Positions 7,202 through 15,917 of a stretch of DNA of 16,029 nt are shown here, in pieces. The number at the start of each line of letters is the position of its first letter. The first letter of the stretch is position 1. The stretch is from Mycoplasmataceae bacterium (GTDB lineage Bacteria; Bacillota_I; Bacilli_A; Mycoplasmatales; Mycoplasmoidaceae): assembly GCA_031278855.1 (NCBI GenBank), contig JAITJR010000092.1, positions 1 through 16,029 of the forward strand, written 5' to 3'. The position numbers and the translations under genes are program-made. The notes beneath the pieces are model-generated. The model ran no database searches and had not been told where the DNA came from. It was given only the letters and a program-made list of their open reading frames with translations.

Positions 7202-9001
7202 TTAATTTTCACTTAATAGTTTAAAGAAAACATCTTGCGGTACCGATACATTACCAATTGCCTTGAGTTTTTTCTTACCTTCTTTTTGCTGTTCTAACAA
7301 TTTCTTTTTTCTAGTAACATCACCGCCATAACACTTAGCTAAGACATTTTTGTAAATAGCTTTGATGGTTTCTCGAGCGATAATTTTTCCACCAATGGCT
7401 GCTTGAATCGGAATTTCAAATTGCTGACGCGGGATTAAATCTTTTAATTTAGTACAAAGTTTATTCGCTTTAGCATAAGCAAAGTCTTTATGACTAATAA
7501 AAGATAAAGCATCTACTTTTACACTATTCAGCAATACATCGACTTTGACTAAATTTTGGGGGCGGTAATCTAATAAATCATAATCCATGGTGGCATATCC
7601 ACGCGAAATTGTTTTGAGATGATCAAAAAAACTATAAATGATTTCACCCAACGGAATTTCATAAGTTACACGATGACGCATGGCGTCTAGATATTCTAAA
7701 TTTTGGTAAATACCACGGTGGGTAGTACACAATTTCATAATATCGCCGAGATAAATTTCAGGAGTTACGATCATTAATTTAACAAATGGTTCTTCGATTT
7801 GCTTAATGTAGGTTCGATCAATTAGTTTGGAAGGATTATCAATCATTTCTACCCCGCCATCAGTTTTGATGATTTTATATTTAACACTAGGGGTAGTCAT
7901 AATCAAATCAATTTTGTATTCACGTGAAATTCGTTCACGAATTACATCCATATGTAATAAACCTAAAAAACCACAACGAATACCATAACCCAACGCTTGG
8001 GATGTTTCGTATTCATAAGTTAATGAAGAATCACTTAGTGATATTTTTTGCATGGCATCTTTTAATCCATCAAATTGGGCGTTGTCAATCGGATAAATTC
8101 CGCAATAAACCATTGGTAATATTTTTTTATATCCAGGCAACGGAGTGGTCGTTGGATGTTCAAAGTCAGTTACGGTATCCCCGACATTGATGTCGTGGGC
8201 GGTTTTAATGCTGGCAGCAAATCACCCGACATTACCACTGCTCAATAATTCGCGGTTAATTGTCTTGGGTGTTCTTACCCCTACTTCGGTCACAATAAAG
8301 TCTTTATTGGTAGACATCATTTTGATATGTTGACCGACCTTAATGACCCCTTCTTTAATCCGAATTAAACAAATAACACCTTTATATGCATCGTAATACG
8401 AATCAAAAATTAAGGCTTGCAATGGTTTTTGATCATCCCCCACTGGTGGGGGGGGAATGTACTTAATAATAGCATCTAACACGGCTTGCATGTTTAAACC
8501 AGTTTTGGCAGATACAGTTGGAGCAGTAGCGGTATCAATCCCAATTAAATTTTCAATTTCACTTTTGGTTTTAGCAACATCTGCAGATGGTAAATCAATT
8601 TTATTAATGATGGGAACAATTTCTAAATTATTTTCTAAGGCAAGATAAACATTTGATAAAGTTTGAGCTTCGACTCCTTGGGTAGCATCTACCACTAATA
8701 ATGCTCCTTCACAAGCAGCTAAACTACGTGATACTTCGTAGGTAAAGTCAATGTGTCCTGGTGTATCGATTAAATGCAAAACATATGTTTGATTATCTTT
8801 GGCGTGATATTGCAACTCGATGGCATTCAACTTGATGGTAATACCACGTTCACGTTCTAGATCCATACTATCTAAAATTTGTTCTTGCATTTCACGTTTA
8901 GTAAGTGTATTAGTCATTTCAATAATTCGATCACTCAAAGTAGATTTACCATGATCGATATGGGCAATAATACTAAAATTTCGAATGTTATGTTTGCTCA
9001 C
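7202..9001 (-). CDS. lepA: Elongation factor 4 (LepA), translational GTPase
   Basis: Ribosome-binding GTPase related to EF-G, implicated in back-translocation and ribosome assembly. 599 residues, the standard length. The G domain shows AHIDHGKST at 13-21, RERGIT at 50-55, DTPGH at 79-83 and NKID at 133-136. Later parts include [13 protein letters not shown] and the LepA-specific C-terminal domain ([20 protein letters not shown]). One TGA, in the VGWFAAS segment near residue 260, is Trp and divides the gene in standard-code translation. The start is GTG 9001, fixed by the [18 protein letters not shown] opening. It has no Shine-Dalgarno, but a TATAAT lies 5 nt upstream. Confidence 0.98.
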
Positions 9002-9006
9002 AATTA

Positions 9007-9012
9007 ATTATA
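9007..9012 (-). promoter_or_regulatory. -10 box directly upstream of lepA
   Basis: Minus-strand TATAAT ending 5 nt before GTG 9001. If used, transcription would begin at or just inside the start codon, giving a leaderless message. No clear -35 is seen. A promoter further up is the alternative. Confidence 0.4.
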
Positions 9013-9029
9013 TTTTACCGAACATTGTA

Positions 9030-9051
9030 TATAATGTGGCAAGTTTATAAT
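9030..9051 (+). promoter_or_regulatory. Two TATAAT boxes upstream of membrane-protein gene
   Basis: Plus-strand TATAAT at 9030-9035 (with TG four bases before) and at 9046-9051, in the 83-nt gap to divergent lepA. Either could drive the membrane protein-ppa-small protein group; the leader would hold GGGAG at 9068-9072. No clear -35 for either. Confidence 0.4.
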
Positions 9052-9084
9052 TTATATCCTTCAAATTGGGAGCAAAGTCGAAAA

Positions 9085-9660
9085 ATGGAAAATAAAACTG
9101 AATCAGTTACACCAGAAACAGCATCAAAAGGTGATTCTCAGCCAGTTTCTTTGACAAAAGAACTGAAAGAAGATGTTAAGGTGGTCACTCAAGTATTGAA
9201 ACAAAAAAGTATTAAAACGGCTGGCATATTTGCGCTAATTGCTGCTGGGCTTTGATTGATTGTGTTAATTTTTACTGCATTTAGTCATGCTAATGATTAT
9301 GGTACAATCACATTATCCAAACAAATATTAACAATCGTATCGTTCGTTTTCTTTATTGGGATTGGGGTATTACTATGAATTTCATGAAAAAAGCTAATGG
9401 CTACAAATGAAAGTTTTAAATTTCGCGATATGTGTAAGAAATTTTTATTAATTTCGATTATCGTTGTTGGTGTTTCGATTTTTTTACAGATTTTCTACAT
9501 TGCTGGAGCATTTGCAGCGTTTGATTATGATTACTGAAAACCAATTTTGGCACTTCTATCAATATTAGCTTTTGGCGGTATTGGCTTAAGCGTTGCCTCT
9601 GGAATAATGTTAATTATGCCAAGCACAAATAGACAATCTGAGCCAACTGGAGATCAATAA
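9085..9660 (+). CDS. Hypothetical four-helix membrane protein
   Basis: A 191-residue protein I do not recognise. Residues 1-46 are hydrophilic and Glu/Lys/Thr-rich; then come four hydrophobic segments, roughly at residues 48-67, 82-100, 120-142 and 152-172, with a short polar tail ending in GDQ. Four TGA codons are Trp. I chose ATG 9085 because GGGAG lies 12 nt upstream; an in-frame TTG further up (9025) has no support and overlaps promoter-like boxes. It is followed one base later by ppa, whose Shine-Dalgarno (GGAG, 9649-9652) lies inside this gene's last codons, so the two are cotranscribed. A role linked to pyrophosphate is not implied by the sequence. Confidence 0.75.
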
Positions 9661-9661
9661 A

Positions 9662-10237
9662 ATGTCGAAGTCAAAAGAATTAACAAAAGAGTTGGTGTTG
9701 GATGTTACCATTGAAATTCCTAAAGATTCAAAGGTAAAGTATGAGTATGATCGTCAAACTAAACAAATTAGAGTTGATCGTATTCTTTATGGAGCGAATG
9801 CATATCCGCAAAACTACGGTTTTATTCCTGAAGCTTTAGACTGGGATGGTGATGAGTTAGATGTATTGGTTTATGCACAACAATCATTTAGCCCAGGAAC
9901 AATAGTTCCGACACGTATTTTAGGGGCAATGGAAATGATCGATGACGGGGAAACTGATACGAAGTTAATTGGTGTCATTGCTGTTGATCCGCGTTTTGCG
10001 AATAAAACTTCTTTAAAAGATCTCCCTGAGCACACTCTCAAAGAAATTAAAAATTTCTTTGAAACTTACAAGTTGTTACAAAATAAGAAAGTTATTGTGA
10101 AAGGGTTCAAAGATGTTAGTTGAGCAATCAAAGAATATCATGAATGTTTGAATTTAATGAATACTTATGGTCAACTCCCTAAAGAAGAGTTCATTAGAAA
10201 AATGCAAAAAACACATCCAGAAAAATATCGAGGTTAA
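9662..10237 (+). CDS. ppa: Inorganic pyrophosphatase, family I (soluble)
   Basis: Hydrolyses pyrophosphate released by nucleic-acid, tRNA-charging and NAD synthesis, pulling those reactions forward. 191 residues, slightly longer than the roughly 175 of E. coli. Family I motifs: YEYD near residue 27, [10 protein letters not shown] at 48-57, and the metal-binding signature DGDELDV at 62-68; the IAVDPRF stretch and ETYK helix follow in order. One TGA (10121-10123) is Trp in KDVSWAIKEY and would truncate the last 38 residues in the standard code. Start ATG 9662 follows GGAG at 9 nt spacing. Confidence 0.97.
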
Positions 10238-10244
10238 AAATTTT

Positions 10245-10538
10245 ATGTCTGATAATAAATCTAAAGTAACTCCAGAATATATTCGCAATCTTTCGCCAGC
10301 CGAATGAGCCAATTTTCGAGTTGAATCATGAAAGAAAAAACAACAATATTATGCAGGTCCTACCCCAGAATGATATTTAAAAGATCGTAAATCTTACGCT
10401 CGATTTATTGATCGACTAAATAAACGTAAACAATATCTGGCCCAAAACACTAATGCTGATACCTATAAAGGTGGTAGTTTGACTAGAAAAGTCGAAATTT
10501 TAGCAGGGGATGATATTGATACTTTTGCCGACGAATAA
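10245..10538 (+). CDS. Hypothetical small basic Trp/Tyr-rich protein
   Basis: A 97-residue protein I cannot assign. With TGA as Trp it has three tryptophans in AEWANF, VESWKK and PEWYLK, and is rich in Lys, Arg and Tyr up to about residue 67 (KSYARFIDRLNKRKQYL), then turns acidic at the C-terminus (GDDIDTFADE). No membrane segment, signal or cysteine. GAGG 11 nt before ATG 10245 and the 7-nt gap from ppa support a real gene cotranscribed with it. The aromatic-basic middle might contact nucleic acid or ribosome, but that is only a guess. It converges on rpe with a 13-nt gap. Confidence 0.7.
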
Positions 10539-10551
10539 TTAGTGCATTAAA

Positions 10552-11199
10552 TTACAAAGTTTTGAGAAATTCAAAAACATCTTTTTTATTAGTTTGTTTC
10601 ATTAAGAATGAACCAATTACAAAATGATCAGTATAGCTTTTGGTGGTTTTCATCACGTCAAAATTTACGCCCCCATCCAATTGGATAATTAATTTTGGGT
10701 TATACCGATCTTTGATTTGTTTTATTTTCCGCAAATTATCAATAGCCTTTGATGTAAATGCTTGACCGCCTCAACCAGGTTCAACACTCATAACGCAAAC
10801 ATAATCGCAAATTTTTAATAAATTTAAGTATTGCTGTGCATCAATATGAAATTTCAAAGCAATGCCATATTTGATATTTTTGGTTTTGAGTAGTTCAAAA
10901 GCTTGCCGACATTTCTCCTCTGATATTACTTCTGGGTGAAAAGTGAGAGCATTTATCGGGTAGTCAATAAAGTCTTTAATTCATTTAATGGGGTCTTGTA
11001 CCATCATGTGAACATTACTTAACATACCGTATTGCTGAATCGTTAATAGTGGTTGTGGGCCAAAGGCAGTTTGGGGGATAAAAATACCATCCATCACATC
11101 ATAATGAATATAAATAGCCCCAGCTGCTTTTACCTCTTGTAATTGTGCTTCAATGGTGTTGCGGTTAAAAGCCAATAACGATGGTTCGATTATTTTCAT
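10552..11199 (-). CDS. rpe: Ribulose-phosphate 3-epimerase
   Basis: Interconverts ribulose-5-P and xylulose-5-P in the non-oxidative pentose-phosphate pathway, a cytoplasmic TIM-barrel metalloenzyme. 215 residues, typical. Active-site residues are readable: S7, H32 and D34 in the IHYDVMDG motif, H64 in NVHMMV, the VEPGWGGQ phosphate loop (W is TGA), and D175 in QLDGGV. Two TGA codons (near 10978 and 10770) split it under the standard code. It starts 2 nt after the ktrA stop, so it is translated from the same message. Confidence 0.96.
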
Positions 11200-11201
11200 A
11201 G

Positions 11202-11882
11202 TTATTTATTCAAATTAGTATCTCGCACAAAAAACTTTAAAGTGTTATCGATTTTTTCATCGTGACACATGAAAGTTACCACATCACCTAGTTCGAATTT
11301 AGTACTATTAGTGGGTGGAAAAATAACTTGGCCTTGACGTTGGATCATCATGATGGTGGCACCATACTTATTACGAATATTTAATTCGGATAATGTTTTG
11401 TTCAAGATGATTTTATTATTTACCGTGACTTTAACTCAGCTAAAACCACTACCGATGTTGACGATATCAACGCCAATATTGAATAATGCTTGGAAAGCAA
11501 TCCGATCCGCTATTTCAATTTCAGGAATTACCACACGAGAGATCCCCATGGTTTTTAAAACTCGTTTGTGGACATTGTTAATTGCCTTGGCGATGATATC
11601 TTTTAATCCTAATTCTCGTAAGTTAGCACAAACCATGATACTAGATTCAATGTTACTAATGGCGACAACCACAGTATTGACACCAGTAATACCTGTCTCA
11701 GCAAGTGAATTAATATCGCTAGCATCACAAGCGATGGCTAGTTCATGAATTTTACTTGCGGTTTGTACTAAATTAGGATTTTTGTCAATTACCATGACAT
11801 TTTTTCCCATGCGATTTAGTTGATATGCTACTTCGACTCCAAAACGTCCTAAACCAATAATACAATAATCATTTTTTGCCAT
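11202..11882 (-). CDS. ktrA: Potassium uptake regulatory subunit KtrA/TrkA
   Basis: A 226-residue cytoplasmic gating ring subunit of a Ktr-type potassium transporter. Residues 1-130 form the RCK-N Rossmann domain: GLGRFG at 10-15 and D33 at the end of the second strand, which binds the ATP/ADP or NAD(H) ribose. The C-terminal RCK-C (TrkA-C) domain follows from about 145. One TGA near 11433 is Trp at the domain boundary. A single RCK-N/RCK-C unit fits KtrA, not the duplicated E. coli TrkA. It lies head-to-head with ktrB, separated by 72 nt, instead of in one operon with it, and reads on into rpe. Confidence 0.92.
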
Positions 11883-11909
11883 ATTTTAATACTTTCGCTA
11901 ACGTGCATT

Positions 11910-11915
11910 ATTATA
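11910..11915 (-). promoter_or_regulatory. Extended -10 promoter of ktrA-rpe
   Basis: Minus-strand TATAAT preceded by TG one base upstream (TGTTATAAT). Predicted start near 11903, giving a leader of about 20 nt with GAAAG as a poor Shine-Dalgarno. Confidence 0.5.
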
Positions 11916-11935
11916 ACAATAAGGAACCATAATAC

Positions 11936-11941
11936 TATAAT
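11936..11941 (+). promoter_or_regulatory. -10 box of ktrB promoter
   Basis: TATAAT 13 nt before the ktrB ATG; expected leader about 7 nt, no Shine-Dalgarno. It lies 20 nt from the divergent ktrA -10, so the two promoters share their upstream DNA. Confidence 0.5.
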
Positions 11942-11954
11942 TACGAGATTCTTT

Positions 11955-13655
11955 ATGGTTAAGAAATCTCCCTTTGATCATAGTTCTAAAACTATTCGAC
12001 CGAAATGATGAAGAGTACTTTGGCGTGTTTTATTTGGACGTACCATTCCTCAAAAATTATTTCGTGCCTATATTATTGTGATTGTCTTGGGCTCAATTTT
12101 ATTGTATTTACCCATTTCTTTACAACATGGGTATCTGATGAAATTGGATGATGACCATAATATTAGAGAATATACATACTGAGATGCATTATTTATTGGG
12201 GTGTCCGCTTTAACCAACACTGGGTTAACACCTACGATCATTAGTGAAACATTAACTCCGTTCGGCCAGACGGTGATGATTGTTTTAATGGAATTTGGTG
12301 GTCTTGGTTTAATGACGGTGATTTATCTAATATGAAATTTATTTCGGTTTAAAAATAAACGTAGTAATTTAAACCAAATTATCATGCTCCAGTCCGAACG
12401 GGGTAATGAAAAGATTGCTGGAACTTTTAGCTCATTAAAGATTAGTGTATTATTTATCTTAATCTGTCAGATTTTTTTCATGTTTATGTATTCATTTTGA
12501 TTGTGTTGAATGCCAGTTTATCAACAAATGCCAGTAACTTATGACGGACGTCAAGTATCGACAATATCTTCTTTATTAACTGATGACACTTCCCATCTTA
12601 TTCGTTCTTATCATAATTATTCTTACTCGTTATGACAAGGATTATTTTTTACTGTATCGGCAATTAATAATGCTGGTTTTGATAACTTCAATGGTGGTAT
12701 TTCGATTGCAGCCTTTCGAAATGACTGAAATGTAGTCTTCCAATTAATGGTTTTGATTGAAATAATTATTGGTGGGATCGGTTTTCCACTAATTTATGAC
12801 TTGATTGAAAAAATAAAATACAAGCATAAAGGACAAGTGTACAAGCTCACTTTGTTTAGCAAAGTAGCATTGATTAGTTATTTTGTTGTAGCCATTTTAA
12901 TCGCAGCTTCTACTTTTGCGTTTGAATTTGGTTACACTGGTTTCCAAAATGCTGAAGTTGTGCCTGATAGTAGTGAAATTGGGGCAAATGTGGCACCAAT
13001 TTTTGTTCCTATTTATGATATTGCTCACTACAAAGAATATGCTCATGAATTTGGTAAAAACGTCATGTTTAATAAATGTTGAGCGATTTTCTTTAATTCG
13101 ATGTCCACTAGAAGTGCGGGGGTAGGGACAATTAATCAATCAGTTTTATCGCCAGGATCACAGTGGTTATACATTGTTGCGATGTTTATTGGCGGCTCAC
13201 CTGCATCGACAGCTGGTGGCATTCGAACTACGACATTGGCCGTGATTGTACTAACAATATTTGCCAAAATTAAAGGACGTAAGGATGTGATTGTTTTCCA
13301 CAAAAAAATTCCAGATGATACCATTCGTGAATCATTTTTAGTGACTTTAACAGCTATTATGTTAGTGGCTGTCTCGTCCATTATTGTTTTCTATACAATC
13401 ACTTTAGATCCCGACAATGGTGTGGCAGAGAAATATACCCTACTCCAATGTGTGTATGAAACTACGAGCGCCTTTGGAACTGTAGGTTTTTCGATGGGAA
13501 TAACTTCTTACATCAATCATTTCGGACAAATTGTTTTATGTTTTGTGATGTTTGTGGGACAGCTGGGTGTATCATCAATGTTGCTATCTTGGACTCGAAA
13601 AGATCCTAAGGGTAATCGTGTACATTATGCTGAAGAAAACATTCGGATCGGTTAA
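11955..13655 (+). CDS. ktrB: Potassium transporter membrane subunit KtrB/TrkH
   Basis: A 566-residue pore-forming subunit, longer than the 440-490 usual for KtrB. The four selectivity-filter loops of the superfamily are all present: LTNTGL with G90, NNAGF with G241, RSAGV with G389, and GTVGF with G511. The conserved GGSPASTAGGIRTTT segment (about 413-427) is also clear. Ten TGA codons are Trp, so standard translation yields fragments only. The extra length is a long N-terminal basic tail and polar loops before the second and third filter repeats (about 190-225 and 325-380). It should pair with KtrA, encoded divergently 72 nt away. gmk follows 8 nt after the stop. Confidence 0.93.
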
Positions 13656-13663
13656 TATATATT

Positions 13664-14254
13664 GTGCAAAAAGGATTATTAATAGTATTAAGTGGACCAA
13701 GTGGTGTCGGGAAACACACATTATGGACTGATCTGCTTAAAAATAAGCGGTTAAACTTAAAGTATAGTATTTCCATGACGACTAGACCGAAACGTTTTGA
13801 CGAAGAGCACGGTAGAGAATATTTTTTTGTCCGTCAAGCTGATTTTCAGGAGGCAATAAAAAATAAACAAATGCTTGAATATGCGACATATTGTAATAAT
13901 TATTATGGTACACCGAAAAAATATGTTGATGATTTACGTCAAAAAGGGATTAATGTTTTGTTAGAGATCGAAGCTCAAGGTGGTTTAAATTTAATCAAAC
14001 AGTTTCGCAAGAGTAAAGACCCAGGTTTTATAACAATTTTTATTTTACCACCCTCTACTAAAGATTTAATTAAACGTTTACGTTTGCGTGGCACTGAGGA
14101 AAAAAATATCATCGAAAATCGGGTGAAACAAGCACGATGAGAAATCAAACAATCTAAGTATTATGACTATTGTATTGTGAATGATAATCTGAAAAAGGCT
14201 AGGGATAAATTAAAAAAATTGTTACTAGAAAAAATTCACGAAAATGAAAAATAA
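13664..14254 (+). CDS. gmk: Guanylate kinase
   Basis: Phosphorylates GMP (and dGMP) to GDP with ATP, essential for GTP supply. 196 residues, normal length. P-loop SGPSGVGKHT at 10-19, the GMP-binding SMTTRP at 37-42 and HGREYFF near 49-55, LLEIEAQGG, and the lid segment RLRLRGTEE. One TGA (14138-14140) is Trp in the ARWEI segment. The residue after the P-loop Lys is His; the usual one is Gly or Ser. Start is GTG 13664, chosen because MQKGLLIVLSGPSG is the normal opening; no Shine-Dalgarno is visible. Its end overlaps rlmN by 11 nt. Confidence 0.96.
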
Positions 14255-15284
14255 GGTTTCGATTTATGCTTTAACTACGGATCAATTATCCGAGCAACTA
14301 GTTAGTTTCGGTTTAAAAAAGCATAATGCGATTCAAATTTATCAGTGGATTTATCAAAAGCAACTTATGAGTTTTGATCAAATGAGCAATATTGCTAAAG
14401 CAAGTTATGCGATATTAAATCAACACTATTGTTTTAATAATTTGACAATCATTAAAAAAGAAAGTGATACCACTGAAGCAACTATCAAATTTTTATTTCA
14501 ATTACATGATGGACAATACATTGAAACTGTATTGATGCAATTTGATTACGGTTATAGTGTCTGTATTTCGAGTCAGGTGGGGTGCAACATGGGGTGTAAA
14601 TTTTGTGCATCTGGATTACTAAAGAAACAACGTGATTTAACGGTTGATGAATTAGTGTTACAAGTAGTACAAGTACAGCAATATTTGTGAGCGAAACAGC
14701 ATTCTCATATTAGTAATATTGTAGTAATGGGAATTGGCGAACCTTTTGATAATTACGTAAACTTAAAAAATGCTTTAAATATATTTAATCATCCTCATGG
14801 GTTAGCAATTGGCAATCGTCACATTACTATCTCCACATGTGGTTTAATTCCTAGAATTTTACAAATGGCCCGAGATTTTCCACAAGTAAATTTAGCAATT
14901 TCACTCCATGCCCCCACCAATGAATTACGTAACCAATTAATGCCAATTAATCAAAAGTATAATTTAGAAAATCTTCTTATTACGATCAAAAAATACTTAG
15001 CGATTACTAACCGACGCATTAGTTTTGAATATATTTTATTACACGGCATTAACGATAGTGATATGCACGCCGAGCAATTGGGTAAATTGTTAAAAGGTGT
15101 ATTATGTTATGTGAACATAATTGTTTACAATAAAATCAATGAACAACAATTTATTCCTTCGAAACGCTACTTACCTTTTATGCAAATTCTGAAAAAATAT
15201 GGGATCATTACCACCAAACGGTTGGAACGTGGTATTAAAATTAATGCAGCTTGTGGGCAATTGCGAGCTCAACAAATAAAATAA
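14244..15284 (+). CDS. rlmN: Dual-specificity rRNA/tRNA (adenine-C2) methyltransferase
   Basis: Radical-SAM enzyme that methylates C2 of adenine 2503 in 23S rRNA and adenine 37 in some tRNAs, tuning peptidyl-transfer accuracy. 346 residues, typical. The iron-sulfur cluster motif C114-x3-C118-x2-C121 lies in GCNMGCKFCASG. MGIGEP (162-167) and the ISLHAPTNELR segment bind S-adenosylmethionine, and C337 in NAACGQLR is the acceptor cysteine of the methyl transfer. One TGA near 14690 is Trp and splits the gene in the standard code. ATG 14244 lies inside the gmk end, so the two are translationally coupled; gmk-rlmN proximity also occurs in Bacillus. Confidence 0.97.
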
Positions 15285-15312
15285 TGTTAGATTTCAAAAA
15301 TCTAACATTATT
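15280..15312. terminator. Strong hairpin terminator after rlmN, probably bidirectional
   Basis: Perfect 15-bp stem (15280-15294 with 15298-15312) around a 3-nt loop, overlapping the rlmN stop codon. Only on the minus strand is the stem followed by a T-rich run, so it should end the convergent peptide gene at 15335 as well as rlmN. Confidence 0.75.
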
Positions 15313-15334
15313 CATAGACAAAACAAAAGGTATT

Positions 15335-15595
15335 TTAAAAAGGTGACATCATTGTTGAACGTGAAGGATATGCAGACATGCGAATATAACCAGCGTTGTG
15401 TTTTGATGCATAGAATCTGCTCTTCTTCTTAGTTGATTTTTCAGGTTCGTTAGCATGTGTAGCTTGCATAATTGATGTTACTGTATTGGTAATAGTACTT
15501 ATAGTCATCGTCACCCCCATAATGATTATCCATAAAAACATTGGAGCAATACCACCGTTAGTTTGCTTCTTATCATGTTCAGTCATTAGTTTCAT
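15335..15595 (-). CDS. Putative secreted peptide with double-glycine-type leader
   Basis: An 86-residue protein. Residues 4-15 (MTEHDKKQTNGG) resemble the double-glycine leaders cut by C39-peptidase ABC exporters: hydrophobic at -12, T at -11, acidic at -8, GG at -2/-1. The leader's usual Leu at -7 and Ile at -4 are Lys and Thr, so the match is partial. The 71-residue remainder has a hydrophobic stretch (about 18-43, starting PMFLWIII) and a basic, Lys/Arg/Ser-rich tail (KKKSRF, then KHNAGYIRM). The ATG is preceded by AAAGGAGGTGA, an almost full match to the 16S rRNA 3' end and the best Shine-Dalgarno in the window. No TGA codons. Bacteriocin-like peptide or simply a one-helix membrane protein; no exporter is visible here. 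Confidence 0.65.
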   Translation of the reverse strand: MKLMTEHDKKQTNGGIAPMFLWIIIMGVTMTISTITNTVTSIMQATHANEPEKSTKKKSRFYASKHNAGYIRMSAYPSRSTMMSPF

Positions 15596-15914
15596 AGTTT
15601 CACCTCCTTTCTATATATTAATAGACATGTTTTTCAAAAAAAGACTGATTTATTTTTTTTAAAAACTCTAATATTTAGCAACACTAAACCTGTACATTAA
15701 GATTTTTATCTTTTATTAATACAAAATGCCTATATTAAAAATTTGCATCTATCTAATTCAAGTCGCGACATTCACTTTACCTGCAATTTGGGTCGATATT
15801 GTTGGTTACTTTTTTGATTATTAATGATTTTCTGGTTGCTAGTCATAAGTAGAATTATCCACCCCTATAGATTAGTGCTTTTAAGATGGGTTACGATGGG
15901 TTTTACCAGTAGCA
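15596..15914. other. Gene-poor AT-rich stretch
   Basis: Apart from the Shine-Dalgarno at 15601-15609, no convincing gene is seen. Two small frames lie on opposite strands: a hydrophobic 32-residue one at 15726-15824 (+) and a polar 38-residue one at 15730-15846 (-, with a GGGGTGG stretch 13 nt upstream). Both lack further support. A TTATCCACC (15855-15863) is one base off a DnaA box but stands alone. The right part has the repeats listed separately. Confidence 0.5.
15601..15609 (-). promoter_or_regulatory. Consensus Shine-Dalgarno of the double-glycine peptide
   Basis: AAGGAGGTG on the minus strand, 5 nt before ATG 15595 (GGAGG core 7 nt away). It decides this start over the Met at codon 4 and suggests high expression. 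Confidence 0.8.
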
Positions 15915-15917
15915 CTA
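15873..15917. repeat. Inverted repeat enclosing a tandem octamer
   Basis: TAGTGCT (15873-15879) and AGCACTA (15911-15917) can pair; between them GATGGGTT occurs twice (15885-15892 and 15895-15902), ten bases apart. The right arm overlaps the stop codon of the partial minus-strand gene, so this could be part of its 3' end. Confidence 0.5.

Noticed and set aside
7924..8648. Three plus-strand open frames opposite lepA
   Set aside because: Antisense shadows of a highly conserved gene; no start signals.
9025..9084. Upstream TTG start for the membrane protein, adding 20 residues
   Set aside because: The extension crosses two TATAAT boxes and has no Shine-Dalgarno; ATG 9085 has GGGAG upstream.
12897..13381. 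Antisense and alternate-frame open frames within ktrB
   Set aside because: They overlap the potassium filter-repeat coding region and carry no motif.
15855..15863. DnaA-box-like TTATCCACC, possible origin of replication
   Set aside because: A single near-match with no cluster, no AT-rich unwinding pattern tied to it, and no dnaA or dnaN visible.
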